Source: Myxococcales bacterium
GTDB taxonomy: Bacteria; Myxococcota_A; Polyangia; Haliangiales; Haliangiaceae
Assembly: GCA_016707895.1 (NCBI GenBank)
Contig: JADJGV010000012.1
Coordinates: forward strand, 184,001 to 248,000
Reading direction: 5' to 3'
DNA: 64,000 nt
Translations under genes and position numbers: made by a program
The notes under the pieces: model-generated
The model's database searches: none
The model's input: only the letters and a program-made list of their open reading frames with translations
What the model was told of the DNA's origin: nothing
Shown: positions 17,523 through 25,614 of the stretch, piece by piece
How the letters are laid out: each line of letters begins with the position of its first letter
How positions within the stretch are numbered: the first letter of the stretch is position 1

Positions 17523-18578
17523 ATGCGCCAAGGCTTATCGACCCTGTTCGCCTGCGCGGCCCTCGCCGCCGGGCTCGCCGCGTGCGCGCCGCCGCCCAGT
17601 CCTCGCGTCGCCACGTTCCGGGCGCGACCCGACGACGTCGTCGCCGGCGACCTGGCGGGGCCGTTCACCGGCCGCGTCGTCGACGCCGCCAACCAGACGC
17701 CCATCACCGGCGCGCTGGTCTACGCGTCGTGGAGCTTCGAGCGCGGCTACGGGCTGGCGGTCGCCGCCGGCGCGCGCGAGGCCGTCGTGTCGACCGACGC
17801 CACCGGCACCTACCGGGTGCCGGCGCTGGCCAAGGCGCCGGCCGGCGCCCGCCTCACCGACTTCCGGCTGGTGATCTACAAGCGCGGCTTCGTCGCGTAC
17901 CGCAGCGACCGGCGGTTCACCGATTTCGGCCCGCGCCGCGACTTCGCGCAGCGGGACAACCTGGTCGAGCTCGAGCGCTGGCGCGCCGACTACTCGCACG
18001 CGCGCCACCTGCGGTTCGTCGGCGGCGGCGGCGTGGTCGCCGCGGTCACCGGCTGGGAGACCGACGAGGCGATCGCCGAGCTGAGCGGCACGACGAGCAC
18101 CAGCCCGACGGCGACCAAGAGCGGCCCGTACCTGGTGGCGGCGCAGCTGCTGACCGAGGTCGACATCAAGGCCGAGACCGACTACGACGGCCGCTTCGAG
18201 ACCGGGCCGCTGGGCGACGAGCCCGACACCCGCTCGTACTCGTCGCAGCACTACAAGGCGCTCGGCCGCGACCAGACCTGGGACGTGGCGGTGCGCATGT
18301 GGCGGCTGCCGGCCGACGCCGCGCTCGAGCGCTACGACGAGCTGCGCACCGGCCTGCCCGGCGTCGACGAGCGCGACGACATCGCGTCGAAGTCGCTGCG
18401 CGCGATCGAGAACAACATCTACGCCGCCGCGTTCCTCGACGGGCAGCGCGGCCTGGTCGTGGTCGTGACCTGCGGCAAGAGCCAGTGCACCACCCCCGAC
18501 AAGGCCTCGAACCTGGCGGCGCTGATCCACCGCCGCATCCGCGACCTGTGGCCGCTGACCCGCGGAGAGACGCCATGA
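17523..18578 (+). CDS. Lipoprotein with carboxypeptidase-regulatory-like domain
   Basis: 351 residues. The signal ends in the lipobox LAAC (cysteine at residue 21). Residues about 45-150 form a CarboxypepD_reg-like beta sandwich: GRVVDAANQTPITGALVYAS and TDATGTYRVPAL. The remainder includes a charged helical part and a late CGKSQC pair. First gene of a three-gene operon: its stop overlaps the ATG of the P1-nuclease-like gene by four bases. A TAAGAC element lies 13 bases upstream of the ATG. It is probably an envelope protein; the ligand is unknown. Confidence 0.8.
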   Translation: MRQGLSTLFACAALAAGLAACAPPPSPRVATFRARPDDVVAGDLAGPFTGRVVDAANQTPITGALVYASWSFERGYGLAVAAGAREAVVSTDATGTYRVPALAKAPAGARLTDFRLVIYKRGFVAYRSDRRFTDFGPRRDFAQRDNLVELERWRADYSHARHLRFVGGGGVVAAVTGWETDEAIAELSGTTSTSPTATKSGPYLVAAQLLTEVDIKAETDYDGRFETGPLGDEPDTRSYSSQHYKALGRDQTWDVAVRMWRLPADAALERYDELRTGLPGVDERDDIASKSLRAIENNIYAAAFLDGQRGLVVVVTCGKSQCTTPDKASNLAALIHRRIRDLWPLTRGETP

Positions 18579-19990
18579 GCCGCATCGTGATCCTGGCCGC
18601 CGTGCTGGCGGCCGCCGCGGCCGCGCCGCGCCCCGCCCACGCCTGGGAGACCAGCACCCACGTCGGCCTCACCGAGCAGGCGGCGCTGGCCGCCGACGCC
18701 GACGCCTGGCTGCGCCAGCTCGGCTTCCGCGGCGGGCTGTTCGAGCCGCTGGTGGTGCCGCCGGCCGACGCGCCGGAGCTGTTCGCCGCGCTCGCCAACC
18801 ACAGCCCGGTCGACGGCTTCGTGCCCGATCTGCGCGGCCAGCAGACCGCGCTGGCGTGGCTGCTCGCCGGCAGCGCGATCGCCGACGCGACGCCGGGGTG
18901 GGCCGCCAACCACTTCTTCGATCCGTCGACCGGCGCCGGCTGGCAGCGCCCGGGCGGCTCGCTCGTCGACAAGCTGCGGGCCGCGGCCCGCGCCCGCGCC
19001 GCCGCGCCGGCCCGCGGCGTGCCCGCCCCCGACTGGATCGCGAGCAGCGCCAACCCGATGGGCCTGGCGGGCTTCCTCGATCAGTACGAGAAGGCCGTCG
19101 CCGGCGCGACGCCCGGCGAGCGCGGCCGCGCGATGGCCGGCGCGCTGGTCGCCGCCGGCGCGGTGCTGCACGCGCTGGGCGATCTCGGCTCGCCGAGCCA
19201 CGTCCGCGCCGACTACGCCGCGCACTTCGACGCCGTGAGCCCGGCCGCCGACGACGTCGGCTCGCGCTTCGAGCGGCTGGCAGCGATCGCCTGGGGCCGC
19301 CTCGGCGTGCCGGCGGCCACCGCGGTGCCGCGCCGGACCACCGCCCGCGCCTTCTTCACCGGCGCCGGCGCCGCGACCGACGCCGGCCTCGCCGACTGGA
19401 CCGCCGCGCGGTGGTTCTCCGAGCACACCCTGCCCCGCGCTGTCGAGGTCGGCCGGGTCAACGCCAAGGCGCTGCCCGGCGTGCTGGCGCGCTCGCTGGT
19501 GCGGCCGGCGCCGGCGCTGCCGTCGCGGCTGAGCATGATCGTCGCGACCCAACCGCAGGGCACGACGCTGCGCGACCCCGCCGGCGTGTGCCTGGCGCGC
19601 TACCGCCGCGACGGCGGCCAGCTGGCGTGGTGGTTCGACGACGCCTGCGAGCTCGAGCAGGCCGCGACGATCCTGCCGGTGGTCGCGGGCTACGAGGCCG
19701 GCCTCCTGGCGTGGCTGGCCCGCGGCCAGCTCGCGCTGCAGGTCGCCGACGGCAAGGTCACGGTCAGCGCCCGCGGCCTGGGCCTGGGCGCCGGCACGCT
19801 GACGGTGTTGCGCGAGGACGGCCGCGGCGTGCGCGCGTCGGCCGGCACCGCCGCCATCACCAGCGCCACCGACGGCGGCGCGCTCGGCACCATCGCGGTC
19901 GGCGGCGGCCGGTTCGCGGTGGCCCTGTTCCGCGGCGTCGACGACGCCGGCGAGCCCGTGGTCGCGTTCGGCCGCGTCGAGCTGCCGTGA
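18575..19990 (+). CDS. Secreted zinc-dependent phospholipase C / P1 nuclease-like enzyme
   Basis: 471 residues with a signal peptide cleaved after AHA, leaving a mature N-terminal tryptophan (W24), as in this superfamily where the N-terminal Trp ligates zinc. Other ligands can be placed: H29 five residues later, D and H in IADATPGWAANHFFDP, and HALGDLGSPSH with the H..GD...P.H signature. The family cleaves phospholipids or single-stranded nucleic acid using three zinc ions. A C-terminal domain of about 120 residues (after 350) is beta-rich and unassigned. It is translationally coupled on both sides (ATGA and GTGA overlaps). Confidence 0.8.
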   Translation: MSRIVILAAVLAAAAAAPRPAHAWETSTHVGLTEQAALAADADAWLRQLGFRGGLFEPLVVPPADAPELFAALANHSPVDGFVPDLRGQQTALAWLLAGSAIADATPGWAANHFFDPSTGAGWQRPGGSLVDKLRAAARARAAAPARGVPAPDWIASSANPMGLAGFLDQYEKAVAGATPGERGRAMAGALVAAGAVLHALGDLGSPSHVRADYAAHFDAVSPAADDVGSRFERLAAIAWGRLGVPAATAVPRRTTARAFFTGAGAATDAGLADWTAARWFSEHTLPRAVEVGRVNAKALPGVLARSLVRPAPALPSRLSMIVATQPQGTTLRDPAGVCLARYRRDGGQLAWWFDDACELEQAATILPVVAGYEAGLLAWLARGQLALQVADGKVTVSARGLGLGAGTLTVLREDGRGVRASAGTAAITSATDGGALGTIAVGGGRFAVALFRGVDDAGEPVVAFGRVELP

Positions 19991-20973
19991 GCAAGCGCGG
20001 CGGCGGCAAGCGCGCGGGCGGCAAGGCCGAGCCCGACTCCACCGTCGATCGGGTGATGACCGCGCTCGAGCGGTGGCCCGACGGCATGCACGACCTCGGC
20101 GAGCCGACCGTCGCGGTGCCACTCGACTGGCCGCCGGCGGTGATCGACGTCTACCTGGCGTTCGACGGTGGCCGGCTGTTCGGCGACAGCCTCAGCCTGA
20201 CCGCGATCGCCGAGGCGCCGGCGTGGGACGAGCGCGGCCGGCTGGCGCTCGTCGAGTGGCTGGCCGAGCCGATCGAGCTCGATCGCGCCGGCAAGGTGTG
20301 GCGCGCCGACGCCGAGACCGGCGAGGACGTCTGCGACGGCACCGCCTTCGACCGCTGGCTGCACGGCGCGATCGACGCCACCGCGCTCCTGTTCGACGAC
20401 GACGGCGAGTGGAAGGACGAGGTGTTCTCCGAGGACGGCGAGCTGACCGAGGCCACCGCGGTGGCGATGGCCAAGGCCCAGGTGCGGCGCGATCCGCGGG
20501 CGCCGGGGCCGCGCTGGCGGCTGGCCCGGGCGCTGACCGCGCGCGGCGATCTCGACACCGCGCGGGCCGAGCTCGAGGAGGTGGTCGCCCACGCCCCGGC
20601 GCAGGCCTGGGCCTGGCTCGACCTGGCCAAGCTGTCCGAGCGCCTGGGCGCGCTGGCCGGCGCCGTCGACGAGGCCGAGGCCGCCGCCGACGCCGACCCG
20701 GCCCACGAGCACCGCGGCCACTTCCTGGCCGAGGCCGCGCGGCTGGCCGCGCTGGCCGGCGACGAGCCGCGCCGCGCCGCGCTCGCGGCCCGCGCGCTGG
20801 CGCTGACCCCCGATCTGGTGAGCCGGCAACTGGCCGGCGCCGACGATCGCCTCGCCGACGGCGACCTCACCGCCGCCGCGCACCTGGCCGCGCTGGCGCG
20901 GTCGCTCAACCCGCGCGACCTCAACGCCGCCGACCTCGCGCGCCGCATCGAGGCGGCCCAGCGCGAGAATTGA
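19987..20973 (+). CDS. TPR protein with SMI1/SUKH-like N-terminus
   Basis: 328 residues from a GTG overlapping the previous stop. The N-terminal half has a SMI1/KNR4-like feel (VPLDWPPAVIDVYLAFDGGRLF, then SLSLTAIAEAPAW). The C-terminal half is a run of TPR-like helices (GPRWRLARALTARGDLDTAR, AQAWAWLDLAKLSERLGALA). There is no signal peptide, so it is cytoplasmic. The SUKH assignment is tentative. It is the last gene of the operon and converges on the TetR gene, 17 bases away. Confidence 0.75.
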   Translation: MSKRGGGKRAGGKAEPDSTVDRVMTALERWPDGMHDLGEPTVAVPLDWPPAVIDVYLAFDGGRLFGDSLSLTAIAEAPAWDERGRLALVEWLAEPIELDRAGKVWRADAETGEDVCDGTAFDRWLHGAIDATALLFDDDGEWKDEVFSEDGELTEATAVAMAKAQVRRDPRAPGPRWRLARALTARGDLDTARAELEEVVAHAPAQAWAWLDLAKLSERLGALAGAVDEAEAAADADPAHEHRGHFLAEAARLAALAGDEPRRAALAARALALTPDLVSRQLAGADDRLADGDLTAAAHLAALARSLNPRDLNAADLARRIEAAQREN

Positions 20974-20990
20974 CGCGCGCGGGACCGGGT

Positions 20991-21584
20991 TCAGCCGCGG
21001 CGGCCGATGCCGTCGAACAACAGCGCCAGCGCGGCGTCGAGGCGCTCCGGCCCCGCCGGCACGCCGGGCAGCGGCAGGTCGCCCAGCACCAGCTGCGCGC
21101 CGATCACCGCGACCGCGGCCATGAACATGACCATCGCCGTCGGCGCCTCGACCAGCTCGCCGCCCCGCTGCGCCGCGGCGATCGTCGCGAACAGCATCGG
21201 GATGTGGCCCTGGGCGAAGCGCGCGAACAGCCGCTGCCGGCGCTCGGCGGACAGCAGCGCGTCGCGCAGCGCCATCCGCACCACCGCGCGCTCGGCCTCG
21301 GCCAGCCCCGCGACGTACGCGGCGATCGCGGCCAGCCGCGCGCGCACCGGCGCCGGCCGCGCCAGGATCGCGCCCAGCTCGACGACGAACGGCTGGTAGA
21401 CCGCGTCGATCACCGCGTCCCACAGCGCGTCCTTGGTCGGGAAGTAGTAGTAGATCATCCCGATCGTCGTGCCGGCGCCGCGGGCGATCGCGCGCAGCGA
21501 CGTGGCGTCGAAGCCGTCGGCCTCGAACGCGGCGCGGGCGGCGGCCAGGACGCGCAGGCGGAGATCGGTCGCGGGGCGCGCCAT
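20991..21584 (-). CDS. TetR-family transcriptional regulator
   Basis: 197 residues. The N-terminal helix-turn-helix is typical: VLAAARAAFEADGFDATSLR, then AIARGAGTTIGMIYYYFPTK. The C-terminal ligand-binding part is helical and alanine-rich. It is the last gene of a four-gene operon and starts two bases after the ABC permease stop, so it is very likely the local repressor of that exporter, comparable to CecR (YbiH) with the ybhGFSR genes of E. coli. Confidence 0.92.
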   Translation of the reverse strand: MARPATDLRLRVLAAARAAFEADGFDATSLRAIARGAGTTIGMIYYYFPTKDALWDAVIDAVYQPFVVELGAILARPAPVRARLAAIAAYVAGLAEAERAVVRMALRDALLSAERRQRLFARFAQGHIPMLFATIAAAQRGGELVEAPTAMVMFMAAVAVIGAQLVLGDLPLPGVPAGPERLDAALALLFDGIGRRG

Positions 21585-21586
21585 CG

Positions 21587-22708
21587 TCAGCCCAGCTTCT
21601 TCTGGAAGCGCAGCGCCGAGGCCAGCACCAGCGCGGCGGTGATGCCGCCGAGCCACGCCAGCTCGGGCAGCAGGTCCGCCAGCCCCGCGCCGCGCAGCAC
21701 GATGCCGCGGATGATGCGCAGGAAGTGGGTGAGCGGGATGGCCTGGCCGATCGCCTGCGCGAACCGCGGCATGCCCTCGAACGGGAACATGAACCCCGAC
21801 AGCAGCAGCGACGGCAGCAGGAAGAAGAACGACATCTGCATCGCCTGCTGCTGGGTGCGGGCCAGGGTCGAGAAGAACAGCCCCAGCGCCAGGTTGGCCG
21901 CGATGAACAGCGCGGCCAGGCCGTACAGCAAGAGCCACGAGCCGGCGAACGGCACCGCGAACACCAGCGTGCCGACCACCAGCACGATCGTCATCTGCAC
22001 GTAGCCGATCGCCAGGTACGGCACGATCTTGCCGACCACCAGCTCGATCGAGCGCACCGGCGACACGATCAGCTGCTCGAGCGTGCCGCGCTCGCGCTCG
22101 CGGGCGATGCCCATCGCGGTGAACATGACCATCGTCATCGTCAGGATCACGCCGACCAGGCCGGGCACGATGTACACCGCGGTCCGCAGATCGGGGTTGT
22201 ACCAGGTCGAGGTCGACAGGCTGATCGGCTCGGGTGTGCCGTCGTGCCAGGCGCTCACCCGCAGCTCCGCCGACCACGCCGCGACCACCGCCGCCGCGGT
22301 CTGGGTGGCGCTGGCGACGGTCTGGGCGTCGGCGCCGTCGACCACCAGCTGCACCTCGACCGGGCGACGCGCGGTGATCGCGGCGCCGAACCCGGCCGGG
22401 ATGACCAGCGCGACCTTGGCGTCGCCGCGGCGGAACGCCTGCGCGATCGCCGGGTAGCCCTCGACCTGCCCGCGCAGATCGTAGAAGCCGGTGACCTCGA
22501 GCCGCCGCGCCAGGTCGCGGCTGCGCGCGGTGCCGTCGGCGTCGTAGACCACCGTCGGCGCGTGCCGCACGTCGGTGTCGATCGCGTAGCCGAACAGCAG
22601 GAGCTGCATCAGCGGCAGCATCACCATCATGCCGATCGTCAGGCGATCGCGGCGCAGCTGGCGCAGCTCCTTGCGGGTGATGACCGCGATCCGGCCCAGC
22701 GCGCTCAC
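21587..22708 (-). CDS. ABC-2 type exporter permease (YbhS/YbhR-like)
   Basis: 373 residues from a GTG overlapping the ATPase stop by four bases. It has the ABC2_membrane_3 plan: one N-terminal helix (TIGMMVMLPLMQLLLFGYAI), a large extracytoplasmic domain (about residues 45-170), then five helices including GLVGVILTMTMVMFTAMGIA, with RERERGTLEQLIVSP between helices. It works with the adjacent ATPase and HlyD-type adaptor as a tripartite efflux pump. Only one permease gene is present, whereas ybhFSR has two, so it probably acts as a homodimer. Confidence 0.92.
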   Translation of the reverse strand: MSALGRIAVITRKELRQLRRDRLTIGMMVMLPLMQLLLFGYAIDTDVRHAPTVVYDADGTARSRDLARRLEVTGFYDLRGQVEGYPAIAQAFRRGDAKVALVIPAGFGAAITARRPVEVQLVVDGADAQTVASATQTAAAVVAAWSAELRVSAWHDGTPEPISLSTSTWYNPDLRTAVYIVPGLVGVILTMTMVMFTAMGIARERERGTLEQLIVSPVRSIELVVGKIVPYLAIGYVQMTIVLVVGTLVFAVPFAGSWLLLYGLAALFIAANLALGLFFSTLARTQQQAMQMSFFFLLPSLLLSGFMFPFEGMPRFAQAIGQAIPLTHFLRIIRGIVLRGAGLADLLPELAWLGGITAALVLASALRFQKKLG

Positions 22709-23625
22709 GCCCGCACCTCCTCGCCGCGCACCATCGCCACGAACGCGTCCTCGACCGACACCCGGGCCGGCGCGTGGCGCGCGGGCGCGCCGACCACCGC
22801 GGTCACCAGCGCCAGCGCGTCGTCGGTGCGCGCCACCACCCGCAGCCGGTGGCCGAGCGGCTCGACGCCGATCACCGCCGGGTGCGCGGCCAGCGCGGCG
22901 CCGACCTCGACCGGCGCGGCGACCTCGATCTCGACCGCGCTCAGCCCGGCGCGCGCGACGATCTCGTCGGGGCGCCCGACGTCGAGCAGCCGGCCGCCGA
23001 AGATGAACGCCAGGCGGTGGCAGCGCTCGGCCTCGTCCATGTAGTGGGTGGTCACCAGCACGGTGGTGCCGCCGGCGGCCAGGCGGTGGATCTCGGTCCA
23101 GAACTGGCGGCGGCTGACCGGGTCGACGCCGGCGGTCGGCTCGTCGAGGAACAGCAGCGGCGGCCGGTGGATCGTCGCCGACGCCAGCGCCACCCGCTGC
23201 TTCCACCCGCCCGACAGCGTGCCGGCCAGCTGGCGCCGCCGCGCGCCCAGGCCGTGCTCGCCCACCACCTCGGCCACCCGCGCCGCCCGCCCCCGCCGCG
23301 GCACGCCGTAGATGCCGGCGTAGAACTGCAGGTTCTCCTCGACGGTGAGGTCCTCGTACAGGCTGAAGCGCTGGGTCATGTAGCCGATGCGCTGCTTGAT
23401 CGCCTCGGGCTCGGTGCGGATGTCGTGGCCGACGACCCGGCCGTCGCCGCTCGACGGGTCGAGGATGCCGCACAGCATCCGGATCGTCGTCGACTTGCCC
23501 GCGCCGTTGGGGCCGAGCACGCCGAAGATCTCGCCCTTGGCCACCGCCAGATCGACGCCGGCCACCGCGACCAGGTCGCCGAAGCGCCGGCCCAGGCCGT
23601 GGGTCTCGATCACCAGCGCGGTCAC
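22705..23625 (-). CDS. ABC transporter ATP-binding protein
   Basis: 306 residues from a GTG overlapping the adaptor gene stop. All ABC motifs are present: Walker A GPNGAGKST, Q-loop YMTQRFSLYEDLTV, signature LSGGWKQRV, Walker B LLFLDEPTAGVD and the switch histidine in VLVTTHYMDEAERC. A C-terminal regulatory extension of about 80 residues follows. It has one nucleotide-binding domain, where E. coli YbhF has two fused. It powers the permease encoded next. Confidence 0.95.
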   Translation of the reverse strand: MTALVIETHGLGRRFGDLVAVAGVDLAVAKGEIFGVLGPNGAGKSTTIRMLCGILDPSSGDGRVVGHDIRTEPEAIKQRIGYMTQRFSLYEDLTVEENLQFYAGIYGVPRRGRAARVAEVVGEHGLGARRRQLAGTLSGGWKQRVALASATIHRPPLLFLDEPTAGVDPVSRRQFWTEIHRLAAGGTTVLVTTHYMDEAERCHRLAFIFGGRLLDVGRPDEIVARAGLSAVEIEVAAPVEVGAALAAHPAVIGVEPLGHRLRVVARTDDALALVTAVVGAPARHAPARVSVEDAFVAMVRGEEVRA

Positions 23626-24581
23626 GGCGCCCTCGCCGCCAGCTCGGCATAGGCCGGCAGCCCGGCGTGCAGCCGGCCCTCGGGATCGTCGAGCCGCACC
23701 CGGACGCGCACCGTCAGGTTGGGCCGCTCGCGCGGGCTGTAGACGAAGCGCGGCGTGAACTCCGCGTGGGGCGCGATCCACTCGACCGCGCCCGTCACGG
23801 GCGCCGCGCCCTCGACGATCACCCGCATCGCGGCGCCGACCTGCAGCCGCGGCGCCTCGGCCACCGGCACGAACACGTCGGCGTAGGGCCGGCGGCGGTC
23901 GATCAGCGACGCGATCGGCGCGCCGGCCGCGACCACCTCGCCGGCCTGCGGGTAGACGTCGAGCACGACGCTGTCGATCGGCGCGAGCAACACCCGCTTC
24001 TCCAGCCGGCGGTCCTCGAGGGTCAGCGCCTCCTCGGCCAGCGCCACCCGCGCCTTGGCCCGGGTCAGCTCCTCGACCCGCGCGCCGCGGTTGAGCAGCC
24101 GCACCCGCGCCTCGAGGCTCTCGCGCTCGCCGCGGGCCCGCGCCACCTGCGCGTCGACGTCGTCGATCACCGCCGCCGGCGACACCCCGCGCTCGACCAG
24201 CCGGGTCTGCCGCGCCTGCTCCTTGGTCAGCGCCCGCTCGCTGGCCCGCGCCGCGCCCAGCTGCGCCTGGGCCGCGCGGATCTCCTCCGGGCGGCTGCCG
24301 GCCTCGAGCAGCGCCAGCTCGGCGCGCGCCACGTCGAGCTCGCGGGCGCGGATCGCCCGCAGCTCGCGATCGAGCACGTCGTCTTGCCGCGCGATCACGT
24401 CGCCGGCGTGGACCACCCGCCCCGGCTCGACGCCGCGCACCGTCACCCGCCCGCCGGCCTCGAACGCCAGGTCGATCTGCTCCAGCTCGATCATCCCCTG
24501 GTAGCGCCCGCGCGATGGATCGGGGGTGCCGCACGCCGCGAGCGCGAGCGCGGCGACGACCGCGGCGCTGTTTTTGATCAT
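23622..24581 (-). CDS. HlyD-family membrane-fusion lipoprotein (YbhG-like)
   Basis: 319 residues. The lipobox is LAAC (cysteine at residue 17). The barrel-sandwich halves (GGRVTVRGVEPGRVVHAGDV and VLLAPIDSVVLDVYPQAGEV) flank a long coiled-coil hairpin (about residues 75-200), as in periplasmic adaptor proteins. It bridges the inner-membrane ABC exporter to an outer-membrane channel encoded elsewhere. It is the first gene of the exporter operon; the next three follow with overlaps or a two-base gap. Confidence 0.93.
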   Translation of the reverse strand: MIKNSAAVVAALALAACGTPDPSRGRYQGMIELEQIDLAFEAGGRVTVRGVEPGRVVHAGDVIARQDDVLDRELRAIRARELDVARAELALLEAGSRPEEIRAAQAQLGAARASERALTKEQARQTRLVERGVSPAAVIDDVDAQVARARGERESLEARVRLLNRGARVEELTRAKARVALAEEALTLEDRRLEKRVLLAPIDSVVLDVYPQAGEVVAAGAPIASLIDRRRPYADVFVPVAEAPRLQVGAAMRVIVEGAAPVTGAVEWIAPHAEFTPRFVYSPRERPNLTVRVRVRLDDPEGRLHAGLPAYAELAARAP

Positions 24582-24590
24582 ACGACTGAT
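24577..24590. promoter_or_regulatory. Candidate operator, ATCA-N6-TGAT, at the exporter start
   Basis: A 14-base inverted repeat ATCAtaCGacTGAT overlaps the ATG of the HlyD gene within a locally AT-rich patch (24569-24595). Its position suits repression by the TetR protein of the same operon. The repeat is short, so this is only a candidate. Confidence 0.25.
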
Positions 24591-24682
24591 AATGAGCGCA
24601 AGCGTGTGGATCGCAAGGGCGACGTGCCCGCGGCTAGCCCGAGCCCGCGAGATCTCCGGGGGTTAGACGCGCGCCTGAGACG

Positions 24683-25543
24683 TCACGCCGCAGCCAGCGC
24701 CTGCGCGGCGTCGACCGCGAGGTTGTCGCCGATCGCCTCGAGCGGCAGGTCGTTGGGGTCGTAGCCGAACGGGTCCTCGATCTCGACGCCGATCTCGTCG
24801 ATGCCGAACAGCGCGTACGCCACCACCGCCGCCGCCGGCCCCGTCGCCCAGCCCATCGCCGGCAACAGCGCCAGCGGCACGCTCAGGCAGAACAGCGTGA
24901 GGAAACCCTTGATGTGGTGCGCGTAGGCGAACGGCACCGGCGTGCGCAGGATGCGCTCGCAGCCGCCGAGGCTGTCGATGATCTCCGACACCGCCGCGTC
25001 GAGCATCACCAGCCGCTGCTCGCTCATGCCGCGGCCGGCCCCGACCGCGAACAGATCGCCGAGCGCGCGGGCGATGGCCAGCGGCGGACATCGGGTCGCC
25101 GCGAGCTTGGCCAGCAACGCCGGCGGCAGCGTGCCCTCGAGCTCGGGCCAGGTGCGCTCGTCGCGCAGGTAGCGCCGGATCGAGGCGTACAGCGCCACCG
25201 TGTGGTCGCGCAGCGGCGCGTGCAGGTCGGCCGGCAGGTAGCTCGCGCCCTGGCGCACCAGATCGCGCGCGTTGTTGACCATCGCGCCGACCAGCCGCCG
25301 CCCCTCCCAGTAGCGGTCGTACGACGCGTTGGTGCGGAACACGAGCAACAGGCCGAGCGCGACGCCGACCATCGTGTGGATGATGCCGGGGATCGCCAGA
25401 TCGACGACGTCGTAGCGTCGCAGCGCCTGCGCCGCGAGGCCGATCGCCGCCACCATCAGCACGCGCACGGCGATCCGCGGCAACACCGTGCCGCGCACGC
25501 GGGTCAGGATCGCGAACCAGTCATGCGTCTCGTAGCGGATCAT
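24683..25543 (-). CDS. Bestrophin-family ion channel
   Basis: 286 residues matching bacterial bestrophins (YneE type). It opens with RYETHDWFAILTRVRGTVLP. The pore helix region is LLVFRTNASYDRYWEGRRLV, followed by GAMVNNARDLVRQ, later HHIKGFLTLFCLSVPLALLP and the conserved C-terminal FGIDEIGVEIEDPFGYDPND, where acidic residues bind calcium in eukaryotic members. Four membrane segments are visible. Likely an anion or cation channel of the inner membrane. It stands between the exporter operon and the FecR gene, both on the same strand. Confidence 0.92.
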   Translation of the reverse strand: MIRYETHDWFAILTRVRGTVLPRIAVRVLMVAAIGLAAQALRRYDVVDLAIPGIIHTMVGVALGLLLVFRTNASYDRYWEGRRLVGAMVNNARDLVRQGASYLPADLHAPLRDHTVALYASIRRYLRDERTWPELEGTLPPALLAKLAATRCPPLAIARALGDLFAVGAGRGMSEQRLVMLDAAVSEIIDSLGGCERILRTPVPFAYAHHIKGFLTLFCLSVPLALLPAMGWATGPAAAVVAYALFGIDEIGVEIEDPFGYDPNDLPLEAIGDNLAVDAAQALAAA

Positions 25544-25614
25544 CGCTCGCCATGATCGGCGATCGCCGCGCGGCGCTCAAGCTGGCGAGCGGCAGCGAAA
25601 GCCCCGCCAGGGAC

